NCBI GenBank assembly: GCA_014983025.1
Contig: JADCLP010000007.1
Coordinates: forward strand, 1-64,000
Source: Erythrobacteraceae bacterium E2-1 Yellow Sea
GTDB taxonomy: Bacteria; Pseudomonadota; Alphaproteobacteria; Sphingomonadales; Sphingomonadaceae
DNA length: 64,000 bases
Reading direction: 5' to 3'
In this document: in pieces, positions 9,283 through 18,309 of the stretch
Layout: the number at the start of each line of letters is the position of its first letter
Position numbering within the stretch: the stretch's first letter is position 1
The notes under the pieces: generated by a model
The model's database searches: none
What the model was told of the DNA's origin: nothing
What the model saw: only the letters and a program-made list of their open reading frames with translations
Program-made: the position numbers and the translations under genes

Positions 9283-10998
9283 TCAGAGGCCCAGTACCAC
9301 GCCCGCGCTGACCGCGATCTGATAAAGAATTTGCGTCACTTCCTTGAAGATCTGACGGTTCTTCGATTGGATTTCGGGCAGGACCATGATCTCATCGCCG
9401 GCATTGACCTGCGATCGGCTATTGCCTTCCGCCTGATCGAATGTGCCATCCGGGTGGGCGATAATCACGCGTGTACCGCCCTTCTTGCCCGCATAACCAC
9501 CCGCCTGATCGATATAGTCCGACACGCGATAGGAAGGGTTGTAGATGCTTGCCTGCGGGAACAACACGCCGCCACTGACCAGCACCAGTCGATCCTGCGC
9601 GGGGACTTTCAGGATGTCGCCATTTTCCAGCAACAGATCATCGCGCGCCAGCCCATTGGCGATCACCACCTGACCCAGTGGTTCGATTTTGCGGGCGCGA
9701 TCGACAAAGCGCAGCAGCATATCCGCCTCGTTCTTGCGCAATTGGGCCTCCTCGGCGGTGCCTGAACGCGCAGTCAGTGCAGTGCGTTCCAACTGACGCA
9801 GTGAGGTGTCGAGTGTTTCCTTCTGCCTTTCCTTCACGCTGACACGGAAGAGTTGGATGTTTTCAGGCGCAGACCGCGTGGAATAGCTGATCTGTGACAG
9901 GACATCGCCCAGACGGCTGCCATAGGGCAGCACGAATTCCTGATTGCTTTCATGCTCGCCTTCCACCCGCACGGTAATGGTGCCAGGGCGTTTGTCTGCC
10001 GTAAAGGCGATCAGATCGCCATTATTCAGCGTGATCGTGTGGGCATCGCCCAATGCGTAATATTCAACATTGCGTACGGTGCCGGCGCTGCGCGTCACGC
10101 GCACATGGGTCGCATCAGGCGTAGGCTTGGCATAGTTCACAATCTGCGTGAGCGAGATGTCATCAGGGGCAAATTCGAAAGTACGCGGATTTTCGGCCAG
10201 GCCGCGAACGCTCAGCGTGTTCTGGCGCTGGTTGACGAAAATCACGTCGCCATCACGCAGCTGGATTTGCGGCATCTCGCCCGACAGCAGAAAATCGTAG
10301 AGGTTGATCCTTGCGCGAGTGGCGGTGCCGCGCTTGATTTCAATATCGATGAATGATCCGCGTTCAGTGTCGATGCCGCCCGCTTGATCCAGATAATGCA
10401 GCGCGGAATCAAGGCTGGTTCCGCCATAGGCGCCAGGGCGATTGACAAAGCCGCCCACGAAAATGCGCACCGGCTGCGCCTCTGCCAGATTGGCATAGAC
10501 AAAGACATTGGAACGGAACACGCTGTATACAGCTTGTTCCACGCGGGCCTGAAGGTTCTTGTTCTTGACACCGCGCAGCATGACGGGGCCGACATTGGGC
10601 AGGAAGACATTGCCCTGCGGATCGACCGTCAGCGGGGCCTGGAAATTATAGGCACCCCATAGGCGGATATCCACCGTATCACCCACATTCACGGCGTAAT
10701 CATCGTTGAAGGTGGATGCTGACTGGCGGGCGAATGCGCCGGTAAAAAGCTGGGCGCCAAACACATCGCTATTGGTGTTCTTTTCGTAATCTTCGGCCTG
10801 TGGCTGCGTGACTGCCACCACAGGCGCGGTTGAGGGCGGCGCCGTTTCAGCTGTGGGTTGGACGCTTTCAGCAGGTGCCGGGTTTTCAAAACCATAGATT
10901 GGCAGGCCGAAACCTGTCTGCTGCGCGGCTGCCCCCTGAGGGCCGAAAATCCCGGCCAGGGTCAGCGCGAAAAGGGCGATTATGCGAAACCGTGTCAT
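9283..10998 (-). CDS. kpsD: outer-membrane polysaccharide export protein KpsD-like
   Basis: Polysaccharide export (OPX/Wza-superfamily) protein that lets capsule cross the periplasm and outer membrane. It has a cleavable signal peptide (MTRFRIIALFALTLAGIFG, then an AAA-rich cleavage site near residue 25) without a lipobox. The poly_export domain starts at YAVNVGDTVDIRLWGAYNF, near residue 103. Several SLBB-type repeats follow (VFVGGFVNRPGAY, RLVLVSGGVLFPQASIY). The length of 571 aa is close to KpsD and longer than Wza or CtrA. It lies 5 bases after kpsE, at the end of the kpsS-M-T-E-D series. Confidence 0.88.
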   Translation of the reverse strand: MTRFRIIALFALTLAGIFGPQGAAAQQTGFGLPIYGFENPAPAESVQPTAETAPPSTAPVVAVTQPQAEDYEKNTNSDVFGAQLFTGAFARQSASTFNDDYAVNVGDTVDIRLWGAYNFQAPLTVDPQGNVFLPNVGPVMLRGVKNKNLQARVEQAVYSVFRSNVFVYANLAEAQPVRIFVGGFVNRPGAYGGTSLDSALHYLDQAGGIDTERGSFIDIEIKRGTATRARINLYDFLLSGEMPQIQLRDGDVIFVNQRQNTLSVRGLAENPRTFEFAPDDISLTQIVNYAKPTPDATHVRVTRSAGTVRNVEYYALGDAHTITLNNGDLIAFTADKRPGTITVRVEGEHESNQEFVLPYGSRLGDVLSQISYSTRSAPENIQLFRVSVKERQKETLDTSLRQLERTALTARSGTAEEAQLRKNEADMLLRFVDRARKIEPLGQVVIANGLARDDLLLENGDILKVPAQDRLVLVSGGVLFPQASIYNPSYRVSDYIDQAGGYAGKKGGTRVIIAHPDGTFDQAEGNSRSQVNAGDEIMVLPEIQSKNRQIFKEVTQILYQIAVSAGVVLGL

Positions 10999-11003
10999 GG
11001 CTG

Positions 11004-12215
11004 TCAGTCTCTATGGTCTTTGATGATCATGGCGATCAACTGGGCAACACCAGCCAGCAGGAATGCCAGCAGGGAGTAAACGAGCGTTTGGCGCAGGCGT
11101 TCAGGCAATTCAGCCGTTTGCGGCAAATTGGGTGCCTGAATAATCGAGAGCTTCTTGATCGTACGCGTGCTTTCAAAACGTAGCTGTTCCAGCGATGTGA
11201 TGGCAGAACGGTACACATCTTCTGCAAATTGGGCGCGGGCCTGTAACCGTTCAATCTCCTCAATTTTTGCGTTGAGCCGCCCGCCTTGGGGGGCTGCAAG
11301 GCGCTGATTTTCCTGCTCAATCTGTGCATTTACCGCCGCAATCTGCTGTTCCAGCGCAACGATTGCAGGATGGCTGTCAACCAGGAAGGCGCGCTTGGCA
11401 GCCAGTTCTGTCTGCAGCTGCGTATTGCGCGCCTCCAGCTCCGCTACGATCGATCCGATGGCTTCAGCTTCCCCTGCGGGCGAGGCGATGCCAACGCGGT
11501 TCTGGTAATTGACCACATCCTTGCGTGCGGCAATCGCCCTGCGGTTGAGGTTGGCCACCTGTTCTTCCAGATAGGCTATCTGCCCCTTGGACAGGTCCTG
11601 CGCGCTTTTGTTCATGAACTGCTCGCCAGCGGCCACCAGCTGCGCGGTGATATTCTGCGCCATCTGGGGTGAATAGGCTTGCGAACGGATAATCAGAACA
11701 CCCGAATATTCATCATATTCCACCGAAATGCGCGAGAGGAAATATTCGTAAAATTCATCCTGCGAGTTGGAGAATGAAAGCTTGGAAATCGGGTCATTGG
11801 TCCAGGCTGAGTAATGTTCGGACAGGTTCAAATCCTTGTCCAATTGGGCTGCCACGCCGCGCGACAGCAGATATTCGCGCATGATCAACTGGTCATGGCG
11901 ATTGCCGGATGTGTCGCCTGACAGGATTGACGTAATATCGGGCGCGGCATGTGCGCCAGTATCGGTGCGCTGCACGATCACATCGGCTTCAGAGACATAA
12001 CGGTCACTGGCGATCAGCAGCCAGTATAATGCCGCCAGAACGGAAAAAGCTGCGGCCGTGGCAAGAATCGGGCTTTTTTGAAAACTGGTCCGCAGATCGC
12101 GCGCACGCGCAAACAAGCCCCTGGCACCATCGGCCAGACGGGTCAGCAGCAGGGTATCCCTTCCACCCAAAGCAGTTTCCTGATCAGGATCAGGCATGAT
12201 CGGCTCCTGCTTCAT
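11004..12215 (-). CDS. kpsE: capsule export inner-membrane/periplasmic protein KpsE-like
   Basis: Polysaccharide co-polymerase type 3 (KpsE/CtrB/BexC) protein that bridges the ABC transporter and the outer-membrane channel. An N-terminal membrane segment at about residues 49-70 (ILATAAAFSVLAALYWLLIA) is followed by the family phrase SDRYVSEADVIVQR. A long periplasmic coiled-coil region, rich in Q, E, A and R, covers roughly 190-350. A C-terminal membrane segment (LVYSLLAFLLAGVAQLIAMII) lies near 376-396. The ATG at 12215 overlaps the kpsT stop as ATGA, which decides the start over the internal Met at residue 7. The length of 403 aa is typical. Confidence 0.9.
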   Translation of the reverse strand: MKQEPIMPDPDQETALGGRDTLLLTRLADGARGLFARARDLRTSFQKSPILATAAAFSVLAALYWLLIASDRYVSEADVIVQRTDTGAHAAPDITSILSGDTSGNRHDQLIMREYLLSRGVAAQLDKDLNLSEHYSAWTNDPISKLSFSNSQDEFYEYFLSRISVEYDEYSGVLIIRSQAYSPQMAQNITAQLVAAGEQFMNKSAQDLSKGQIAYLEEQVANLNRRAIAARKDVVNYQNRVGIASPAGEAEAIGSIVAELEARNTQLQTELAAKRAFLVDSHPAIVALEQQIAAVNAQIEQENQRLAAPQGGRLNAKIEEIERLQARAQFAEDVYRSAITSLEQLRFESTRTIKKLSIIQAPNLPQTAELPERLRQTLVYSLLAFLLAGVAQLIAMIIKDHRD

Positions 12216-12877
12216 GTTGCGGATTTCGCTTTGTAAGCGTCAATGGCGTCTCCGATTTCGTCATACCAATAGGCTTGTCCTTCGTGAAGCAGAAGGCCTG
12301 CCTTGCAGTAATCCTTAAGTGTTTGCTCGTTATGCGAAACCATGATCAGTCCGGCCTTGCCGACCAGTGACTGAAAATGGGCGAGCGCTTTTTTGCGGAA
12401 ATTGGCATCGCCCACTGCCGTTACCTCGTCCGAGATATAGACATCAAATTCGAACGCCAGTGACATGGCGAATTGCAGGCGTGCCTTCATACCCGAAGAA
12501 TAAGTCTTCACAGGTTCATCGAAGGCGGTTCCGATTTCGGCGAAATCCTGCATCCGCTGCATGATTTCATCAGCCTCGCTTTCGCGGCCCTGGATGCGGC
12601 AGACGAATTTGGCATTTTGCCGTCCCGTCAGCGATCCCTGCAGCCCCCCGCCAAAGCCAACCGGCCAGGATACGCGAACATCGCGGCGCACCATGCCTGA
12701 TGTGGGGTGATCTGTGCCGGCAATAATCCGCAGCAGGGTGGATTTTCCGGCACCGTTCTTGCCCAATATGCCAACGCTCAAACGGGGCGGGATCGTGAAA
12801 TTCACGTCGCGCAATACCCAGTGTGGTGGGCCAGCCCGCGTGGGGTATTTCTTGGTCAGGTGCTCAGCTACGATCAT
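12212..12877 (-). CDS. kpsT: capsule ABC transporter ATP-binding protein KpsT
   Basis: ATPase of the capsule exporter, working as a dimer with KpsM at the cytoplasmic membrane. The Walker A motif is GKNGAGKST, the signature loop is SSGMKARLQFAMSLAF, and Walker B is FDVYISDEVTAVGD. The H-loop is VSHNEQ. The open frame extends far upstream to 13204, but that stretch is antisense-like sequence within kpsM. The ATG at 12877 gives 221 aa beginning MIVAEHLTKKYP, overlaps the kpsM stop as ATGA and matches the family length. It is coupled to kpsE downstream by another 4-base overlap. Confidence 0.95.
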   Translation of the reverse strand: MIVAEHLTKKYPTRAGPPHWVLRDVNFTIPPRLSVGILGKNGAGKSTLLRIIAGTDHPTSGMVRRDVRVSWPVGFGGGLQGSLTGRQNAKFVCRIQGRESEADEIMQRMQDFAEIGTAFDEPVKTYSSGMKARLQFAMSLAFEFDVYISDEVTAVGDANFRKKALAHFQSLVGKAGLIMVSHNEQTLKDYCKAGLLLHEGQAYWYDEIGDAIDAYKAKSAT

Positions 12878-13656
12878 GTTGTTTCGATCGCTTTGGCGAA
12901 GCGGGTATAGAGCGTGAGGCCGAGTGCGAGCAGGCACAGCGCGCATAGATAGAGATAGCTGAGGTCGAGGCCGTCTGAGGCATGGTAATAGGTCGAGAAG
13001 CCTGCCCGCATCGCCTCCACCCCGTGCACGACCGGGTTTAACATCAAGATTTCGCGGTACTGCGGTGGCACTGCGCTCAAGGGGAAGATCACACCTGAGA
13101 TGAAATAAAGCGGCATCATCAACATGGAGAATATCTGTCTGGTCTCTTCTACGATCACCCCGCCGACGGCAACGGCCAGACCAAGGGACCCACCCAGCAA
13201 CCACAGGCCAAAAAAGCCGCCTAGCACCATCAGTGGTCTATCAGGCACCACGTCATAGCCGATGAGCGCCATGACCAATGTGACCAGGATAAAGGCCACC
13301 AGCATAATCAGCCCTTCCAGAACACCACGCACGACGATGGCATCGAAAGGCAGCACCTGACGGTAGGTGAACAGGGCCAGATTGGAATCGATCGCCCCGC
13401 CCATCTGGTTGGCAGTGCGGCGGAATGTGAAAAAACCGATCAACCCCAGGATAAGCCAGATTGCAACGTCGATGCCACCGACCACGCGCTGGCGCACGAT
13501 GGCGAACAGGAAGGTCAGGAAGGCAAAATGGGACAGCGGCTCCAACAGCAACCATGCCCAGGCCGCACGCGTGCCGAACAGGCGAAAGGTCGCCTCCCGC
13601 AGCAGCAGGGCCTTCCACACCGACAACATGATATGCGTCGAGCTGCGCCCACTCAT
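12874..13656 (-). CDS. kpsM: capsule ABC transporter permease KpsM
   Basis: ABC-2-type permease that moves the lipid-linked capsule across the inner membrane. The 260-residue protein has about six membrane segments: LSHFAFLTFLFAIV, VAIWLILGLIGFFTF, GLIMLVAFILVTLVMALIG, LMVLGGFFGLWLLGGSLGLA, MLMMPLYFISGVIFPLSAVP and LYLCALCLLALGLTLY. The phrase ISGVIFPLSAVPPQYREILMLNPVVH is typical of KpsM/CtrC/BexB. It overlaps kpsT by 4 bases. A 142-base gap separates it from kpsS upstream, so it may have its own promoter. Confidence 0.93.
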   Translation of the reverse strand: MSGRSSTHIMLSVWKALLLREATFRLFGTRAAWAWLLLEPLSHFAFLTFLFAIVRQRVVGGIDVAIWLILGLIGFFTFRRTANQMGGAIDSNLALFTYRQVLPFDAIVVRGVLEGLIMLVAFILVTLVMALIGYDVVPDRPLMVLGGFFGLWLLGGSLGLAVAVGGVIVEETRQIFSMLMMPLYFISGVIFPLSAVPPQYREILMLNPVVHGVEAMRAGFSTYYHASDGLDLSYLYLCALCLLALGLTLYTRFAKAIETT

Positions 13657-13798
13657 CGCAAATCCACCCCTGCCTCGCTTCTTGATGGCAAGGTCACTAG
13701 CCCAGCCGAACAGCCTTGGCGAGGGATAAGGGGCGGGCCGTAACTCTTGTGACCGCGTAAGACATTCGATTCACGGCGTTTCAGTATGGAATCGCACC

Positions 13799-15073
13799 TC
13801 ATCCAGACAGCTGGTGAACGCCCTCAAATCGGGCGATTGCATGGCGAACCACCATGTCCAATGCGGGTTCCGAAAAGAAGCCGCCAGGAATCAGGCAACG
13901 GTCCACCAATACACGGTAAAAGGCTGCATAAGCTGCCTTGTCGGGTGCGGGTGGATTGTTCCAGAATGCGTCCAGATCGCCATCGAAAGTGATCCCCGGC
14001 ACATCGAATACAGCCAGCCCCAGCACCTTTACCGGAATACCTTCTGCCAGGGCCAATGTGCCGCTGGTACTGTTGATCGTGACCATGCCTTGCGCGCCGC
14101 GCGTGATGGGTTCAATCTTGCCACGCGCCAGAAAATCCACCCGATCCCCCACACCTGCCACTGCTGCGATATCGGTGGTGACCTGTCGCCAGTTGCGCAC
14201 GCCATTATCCAGCGGGTGTTCTTTCACCACCAGCCGCATATCGGCAGGCGCATGTGCAGCGAAGGAGTTGATGACCAGCTTCAGTGCATGGGCGACGCCT
14301 GCGAAGGGCGAATGAAGGCGGATCTGCGCATCGGAATCGAGCTGAAGCGGAAACAGGAAATAGCGCTTGCCCTCCAGCCGTCCGATCAATGCCTGACTGT
14401 CCTGCTCGTCATTCTGGCGACGATTGAGCTTTTGCATCCAGCCTACGCCCTCCACCAGCGGGTGCCATGGGCGGTGGTTGGTCCAATTCTTGTAATGCCA
14501 GCGGGTCAATACATCGGCGGTGTTATACACCACCGCCTCCCACGCACGGCGGCGGAAAGAAGATGGGATCTTGCCATGCGGCGCGGGCGGCGGCAGGCTG
14601 GCCGCAGTTTCCAGATACCATTCCGGGTCGCGCGGCAGGCTGGAATGGCCGTTCACACCGCCCTGTTCCAGCGTCACCCAATCGGGCCGGATATAGCCTT
14701 CTTCGAACACATGGATCGTGATGCCCAATTTGCGGGCCACCGGTGTAGCGAGCAAATGATGATCGCGGCAATCGCCAAACAATACCACATCGGTCACGCC
14801 CAGATCGTGAATCAACCGTTCAAATTCTGCGGGCCATTCTTCCAGGCCACCCAGATAATCGATCCCATTGGGCAGGCGCCAGAACATACGGTCGCCGCCG
14901 TTGAAATTGACCTTGTGAACCGTATGGCCAGCGCGGATCAGGCCCTGTCCCAGCCGACGAAACAGGCACCCCATCAGCCCTTGCAGCAGCAGGAAAGTGC
15001 GCTTCTCACCCGGCAAGGCATCGGCCGCTTTTAAGCCGCCTGTTTTTTGAGAAGGGGTAATCGTCTGGTGCAT
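13799..15073 (-). CDS. kpsS: capsule Kdo transferase KpsS
   Basis: KpsS adds the first beta-Kdo to the phosphatidylglycerol-type acceptor, and KpsC then extends the linker. The 424-residue protein has the Capsule_synth fold: LLLQGLMGCLFRRLGQGL, VNFNGGDRMFW, VVLFGDCRDHH, HVFEEGYIRPDWVTLE, YFLFPLQLDSDAQIRLHSPF, VVKEHPLDNG and TINSTSGTLALAEGIPVKVLG, which are all family phrases. It is the first gene of the minus-strand export block. Upstream lies a ~240-base divergent gap before the sulfatase-like gene that contains a short TGATTATTATTATA repeat and no other feature I recognise. Confidence 0.93.
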   Translation of the reverse strand: MHQTITPSQKTGGLKAADALPGEKRTFLLLQGLMGCLFRRLGQGLIRAGHTVHKVNFNGGDRMFWRLPNGIDYLGGLEEWPAEFERLIHDLGVTDVVLFGDCRDHHLLATPVARKLGITIHVFEEGYIRPDWVTLEQGGVNGHSSLPRDPEWYLETAASLPPPAPHGKIPSSFRRRAWEAVVYNTADVLTRWHYKNWTNHRPWHPLVEGVGWMQKLNRRQNDEQDSQALIGRLEGKRYFLFPLQLDSDAQIRLHSPFAGVAHALKLVINSFAAHAPADMRLVVKEHPLDNGVRNWRQVTTDIAAVAGVGDRVDFLARGKIEPITRGAQGMVTINSTSGTLALAEGIPVKVLGLAVFDVPGITFDGDLDAFWNNPPAPDKAAYAAFYRVLVDRCLIPGGFFSEPALDMVVRHAIARFEGVHQLSG

Positions 15074-15314
15074 CCGGATTTCAGCTTTGACGCGCCGCCA
15101 AGCGCAAGAAAATGATGATTATTATTATATTGGCGCCCCCACCAGCAAACGCCATTTTGGGTGCCGATAGCTTGATCGGAGATGCGCAACAAGCCCGCAC
15201 GCGGCCAAATTGCCGACAGCTGTTGATGACAGTGGAAATCCCGTTCGCTATGTACGTGATCCCCATCTATTGGGCGCAGCAGTTCTACCATCCGCACCGA
15301 TTTACGAAGGTATC

Positions 15315-16805
15315 GTGACAAGTAATCTTGTTCAATTCACGGCAATGATTGTGCTGGCGGCCTTTATTGATGGGTTGGCCCGACCACGGTGTTTCAAATT
15401 TGGTTTCCTGCCTTGCAGAAGCCTGGCCGGGTTCTGGTTGTTATGCGTTGAAGCCACGGTGCTGTTTGGCATATTTTGGGCGATCTGCGGCAATCTGTCG
15501 TTCTCTGCAGTGCTGACTCTGGCCTTGCTGGCGCTGTTCGCCCTGGCATCGAACGCCAAATATGCCACTCTGGGCGAACCCTTGCTTTTCACCGATCTGG
15601 CGTTGGTGGGCGCGCTGTTCCGGCATCCGCAATTCTATTTTTCCGCGATCAGCCTGTGGCAAAGAGTGCTTGTGGCGCTGGTTGCCATGGCGCTGTTGGC
15701 ATTGCTGATATGGCAGTTTGAGATGCATTTGCTGGCGCATGCCTGGGGCTTGATCGTTGCATCGGGGGCTGGGGTGGTTTTGATGCTGACTCTGCGATCC
15801 AGCGCCTATCGCAAATTGGCAGTTTTGCCTGATCCTGAATCTGACACGGCGCGCCACGGCCTGTTGCCCACCATGCTGCTGCATTGGCTGCGCTGGCGTA
15901 AGACCGCCAACCCGCCACCACCAGCCAATAATGAAAGGCGGCATCATGCAGCCGACGGGCACGATGCGCCTGAACTGGTAGTGGTGATCCAGTGTGAATC
16001 CTTTGCCGATCCGGCAGAATTGTTTGCAGCCCCGGAACTGGACCTGCCCGCCCTCAACCATGCCCGCGCCAATGCCTGGAAATGGGGCGCGCTGCAGGTC
16101 AGTGGGTTTGGCGCATATACGATGCGGACCGAATATGGTGTGCTGTTCGGCCGCGAAGAGGAAGAGCTGGGCTTTCGGCGGTTTGACCCCTTTCTGACCG
16201 CTTTGGGGGAGGCATGCCATGCCTTGCCCGCAAAGTTGCAACAGGCGGGCTGGCGCAGCCTGTTTGTCCATCCGCATGATATGCGTTTTTACAATCGTGA
16301 CGTGATCATGCCCGCGGCAGGTTTTGTGGAACTGGTGGGGGAAGAACAGTTCAGTCAGCCCCCGCCAGGTGGTGGCCGTTATGTCCATGATGTGGAGGTC
16401 GCGGCTCAGGTGGCCACGCTGGCCCGCGCCAGCACATCGCCCAGCCTGCTTTATGCGGTGACCATGGAAAATCACGGACCATGGGCGGCGGGGGCGAAGG
16501 TGAAACCCGGTGAAATTCCACGGGGATATGTCCGGCTGGCAGCGCGCAGCGACCAGATGTTGGCACTGTTGATGGAAGAAATCGCGGCGATGAAGCGGCC
16601 GGCCATGCTGACATTTTTTGGGGATCATCGGCCCAGTATTCCCGGCGCCAGTATGCCGGGTGGCCCGCGTCACACCCCCTATGTGGTGATCCGTTTCGAT
16701 GCGGATGGTCAGGTCGTTGGCGGCGGCACTGGTCCGGTCGACCTGACGCCCGCCCAATTGCACCACGTGATGCTGGATGCGGTGCTGGGTGCCCTGGCCA
16801 AATAA
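15315..16805 (+). CDS. LtaS/MdoB-like membrane phosphotransferase of the sulfatase superfamily
   Basis: Predicted polytopic membrane protein with an extracytoplasmic alkaline-phosphatase/sulfatase domain, like lipoteichoic-acid synthase or the OpgB/MdoB phosphoglycerol transferases. Four or five N-terminal membrane segments come first. The enzyme domain follows: VVVIQCESFADP (metal-binding Glu), GFGAYTMRTEYGVLFG (candidate Thr nucleophile in the GxTSxxE-like site), VTMENHGPW, and LTFFGDHRPSIPG (metal-binding Asp-His). The frame is open from a TTG at 15210. I prefer the GTG at 15315 because an AAGG lies just upstream and the first hydrophobic segment starts soon after. Its place between kpsS and the Kdo genes suggests phosphoglycerol (or similar) decoration of the capsule or its anchor; this is inference. 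Confidence 0.8.
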   Translation: MTSNLVQFTAMIVLAAFIDGLARPRCFKFGFLPCRSLAGFWLLCVEATVLFGIFWAICGNLSFSAVLTLALLALFALASNAKYATLGEPLLFTDLALVGALFRHPQFYFSAISLWQRVLVALVAMALLALLIWQFEMHLLAHAWGLIVASGAGVVLMLTLRSSAYRKLAVLPDPESDTARHGLLPTMLLHWLRWRKTANPPPPANNERRHHAADGHDAPELVVVIQCESFADPAELFAAPELDLPALNHARANAWKWGALQVSGFGAYTMRTEYGVLFGREEEELGFRRFDPFLTALGEACHALPAKLQQAGWRSLFVHPHDMRFYNRDVIMPAAGFVELVGEEQFSQPPPGGGRYVHDVEVAAQVATLARASTSPSLLYAVTMENHGPWAAGAKVKPGEIPRGYVRLAARSDQMLALLMEEIAAMKRPAMLTFFGDHRPSIPGASMPGGPRHTPYVVIRFDADGQVVGGGTGPVDLTPAQLHHVMLDAVLGALAK

Positions 16806-16809
16806 GCGA

Positions 16810-17616
16810 TCAATCGGCTGGCGGAGCCAGCGAACGCAATAGCCGATCTTTCAAAAAACGCGGCAGCATACGGTCAAGCATGCGCAACAGCGCAAATGGC
16901 CAGGGCATGATCACATGCGCACGGCCCTTCTCTGCCGCATTCGCAATGCGCCGTGCTGCATCGGCCGCTGACATTATCATCGGTTTTGGGCCTGGAATCT
17001 GACGCGCTGCGGCGGTGTCAATGAAACCCGGCGATACCAGTGTGACTGATACGCCATGCGGGCCCAGGCCAATGCGCAATGCATCGGCAAAGCGGGCCAG
17101 CCCCGCTTTTGACCCCGAATAGGCGGCAGCAAAGGGCAGGGCGTGAAAGCTGGCGGCAGATCCGACCAGCACGATTTTTCCGCGCCCGCGTACTGCCATC
17201 CGTTCCCCCAAAGCCGCAGCCATGGCTGCCTGCGCCACGAAATTGACAGTGCCCAACCGTTGAACCAGTTCTGCACTTTCCACCAATGACCCGGCGGGGC
17301 GCACATCGCCCTGGCCAGCTGTGAAAACAGCAATGCCGATGGGGGTTCGCCGATCCAGATCGATCAGGGCGCTGACGGCTTGTTCTACCTGCATCAGATC
17401 GCAAAGCTGAATCTCTGCCGTTGATCCGGCCGCGCGGCATTGCTGCGCCAGTTCCTCCAACCGCGCCTCATTTCGGCCCCACAGCAGCAGATGGGTGCCT
17501 GCCTGCGCATAATGCGCTGCCAATGCGCAGCCCAGCCCGCCAGAGGCGCCGATCAAAAGAATATTTCGTTGCGCAGAAGGCAATGTATTCAAGTTGGTTT
17601 CAGTCGATTTGTTCAA
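16810..17616 (-). CDS. short-chain dehydrogenase/reductase
   Basis: Classical SDR oxidoreductase. The cofactor motif GASGGLG is at about residues 23-29. The NAG-equivalent region is TAGQGD. The catalytic Ser is in VLVGSAASF, and the Tyr-x3-Lys pair is in AAAYSGSKAGLARF. A substrate-pocket segment VSPGFIDT follows. The C-terminal part is unusually basic and hydrophobic (WPFALLRMLDRMLPRFLKDRLLRS), which suggests membrane association, as in lipid-modifying SDRs. The frame has no ATG near its start. A TTG at 17616 is the longest start and further TTG codons lie inside, so the N-terminus is uncertain. The substrate is unknown. Its stop is 4 bases from that of the convergent LtaS-like gene. Confidence 0.8.
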   Translation of the reverse strand: MNKSTETNLNTLPSAQRNILLIGASGGLGCALAAHYAQAGTHLLLWGRNEARLEELAQQCRAAGSTAEIQLCDLMQVEQAVSALIDLDRRTPIGIAVFTAGQGDVRPAGSLVESAELVQRLGTVNFVAQAAMAAALGERMAVRGRGKIVLVGSAASFHALPFAAAYSGSKAGLARFADALRIGLGPHGVSVTLVSPGFIDTAAARQIPGPKPMIMSAADAARRIANAAEKGRAHVIMPWPFALLRMLDRMLPRFLKDRLLRSLAPPAD

Positions 17617-17667
17617 TACGTCGTAATCATGACGCGTACCGTCATTAAGGGTTTAGAATAGCTTGAC

Positions 17668-18300
17668 ATGGCATGGAACCTCATGTCCAGAATCCCTACG
17701 ATGACAGAGCGCGGTCAGAAAAGTCAACGCATCCAGCTGTTCCAGAATGACAGGCTGGAACTGCTTACCATGATTTCACCGCGGACATTCATTGTCGCGT
17801 GGTGCGTGGTGCTGCCTCTGATCGCCTGGACTGGCTGGGGCTTTACCGATTTGGCGCATGCAATCGGTTTGACATTGGCCGGCCTGCTGATCTGGGGCGT
17901 GACCGAATATTCGCTTCACCGCTATATTTTTCATTGGAAGATCCAATGGCCGCCAATGCGCTGGGTCGTGTTCCTGATTCATGGCAATCACCACGCCTCG
18001 CCCAATGATCCGATGCGCAATCTGATGCCGCTGGTGGTCAGCCTGCCAATCGCCTTGGCCGTTTGGTCGGGCAGCAGGGCGGTGTTGGGGCCAGAGGGGG
18101 CCTTTATGGCGCTGGGTTTCCTGACCGGCTATGTGATTTACGATACCATCCATTACGCCTGCCATCAGGTGCAATTGAACGGCGGTTGGTTCAAGACTTT
18201 GAAGCAACACCACATGCGCCATCACTATGTGGACGAGAACCGCAATTTTTCAATTTCGGTGATCTTCTGGGATCGGGTTTTCGGGACAAAGATCAGCTAA
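17668..18300 (+). CDS. fatty acid hydroxylase/sterol desaturase family membrane protein
   Basis: Membrane di-iron oxygenase family (PF04116-like). The histidine clusters are HRYIFH, HGNHH, HYACHQ and HHMRHHY, which are the metal ligands of this superfamily. Membrane segments include FIVAWCVVLPLIAWTGWGF, AIGLTLAGLLIWGVTEY, LMPLVVSLPIALAVW and AFMALGFLTGYVIYDT. The overall pattern is close to the Scs7-type 2-hydroxylases of sphingolipid fatty acids, and sphingomonads contain sphingolipids with 2-hydroxy acyl chains, so lipid 2-hydroxylation is a reasonable inference. Several in-frame ATGs (17668, 17683, 17701) make the start uncertain. It is divergent from the SDR gene, with a 51-base shared promoter region. 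Confidence 0.8.
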   Translation: MAWNLMSRIPTMTERGQKSQRIQLFQNDRLELLTMISPRTFIVAWCVVLPLIAWTGWGFTDLAHAIGLTLAGLLIWGVTEYSLHRYIFHWKIQWPPMRWVVFLIHGNHHASPNDPMRNLMPLVVSLPIALAVWSGSRAVLGPEGAFMALGFLTGYVIYDTIHYACHQVQLNGGWFKTLKQHHMRHHYVDENRNFSISVIFWDRVFGTKIS

Positions 18301-18309
18301 TTCACGACT

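Noticed and set aside
9276..9296. CTGGG/CCCAG hairpin at the kpsC/kpsD junction as a terminator
   Set aside because: Five-base stem, no T-run, and mostly within the kpsD coding end; too weak to call.
12878..13204. 109-residue N-terminal extension of KpsT
   Set aside because: It lies within kpsM in another frame. The ATG at 12877 overlaps the kpsM stop and gives the normal KpsT length.
15105..15131. TGATTATTATTATA microsatellite-like run upstream of kpsS as a phase-variation tract
   Set aside because: Only about three short repeats and no link to a start codon or promoter spacing that I can see.
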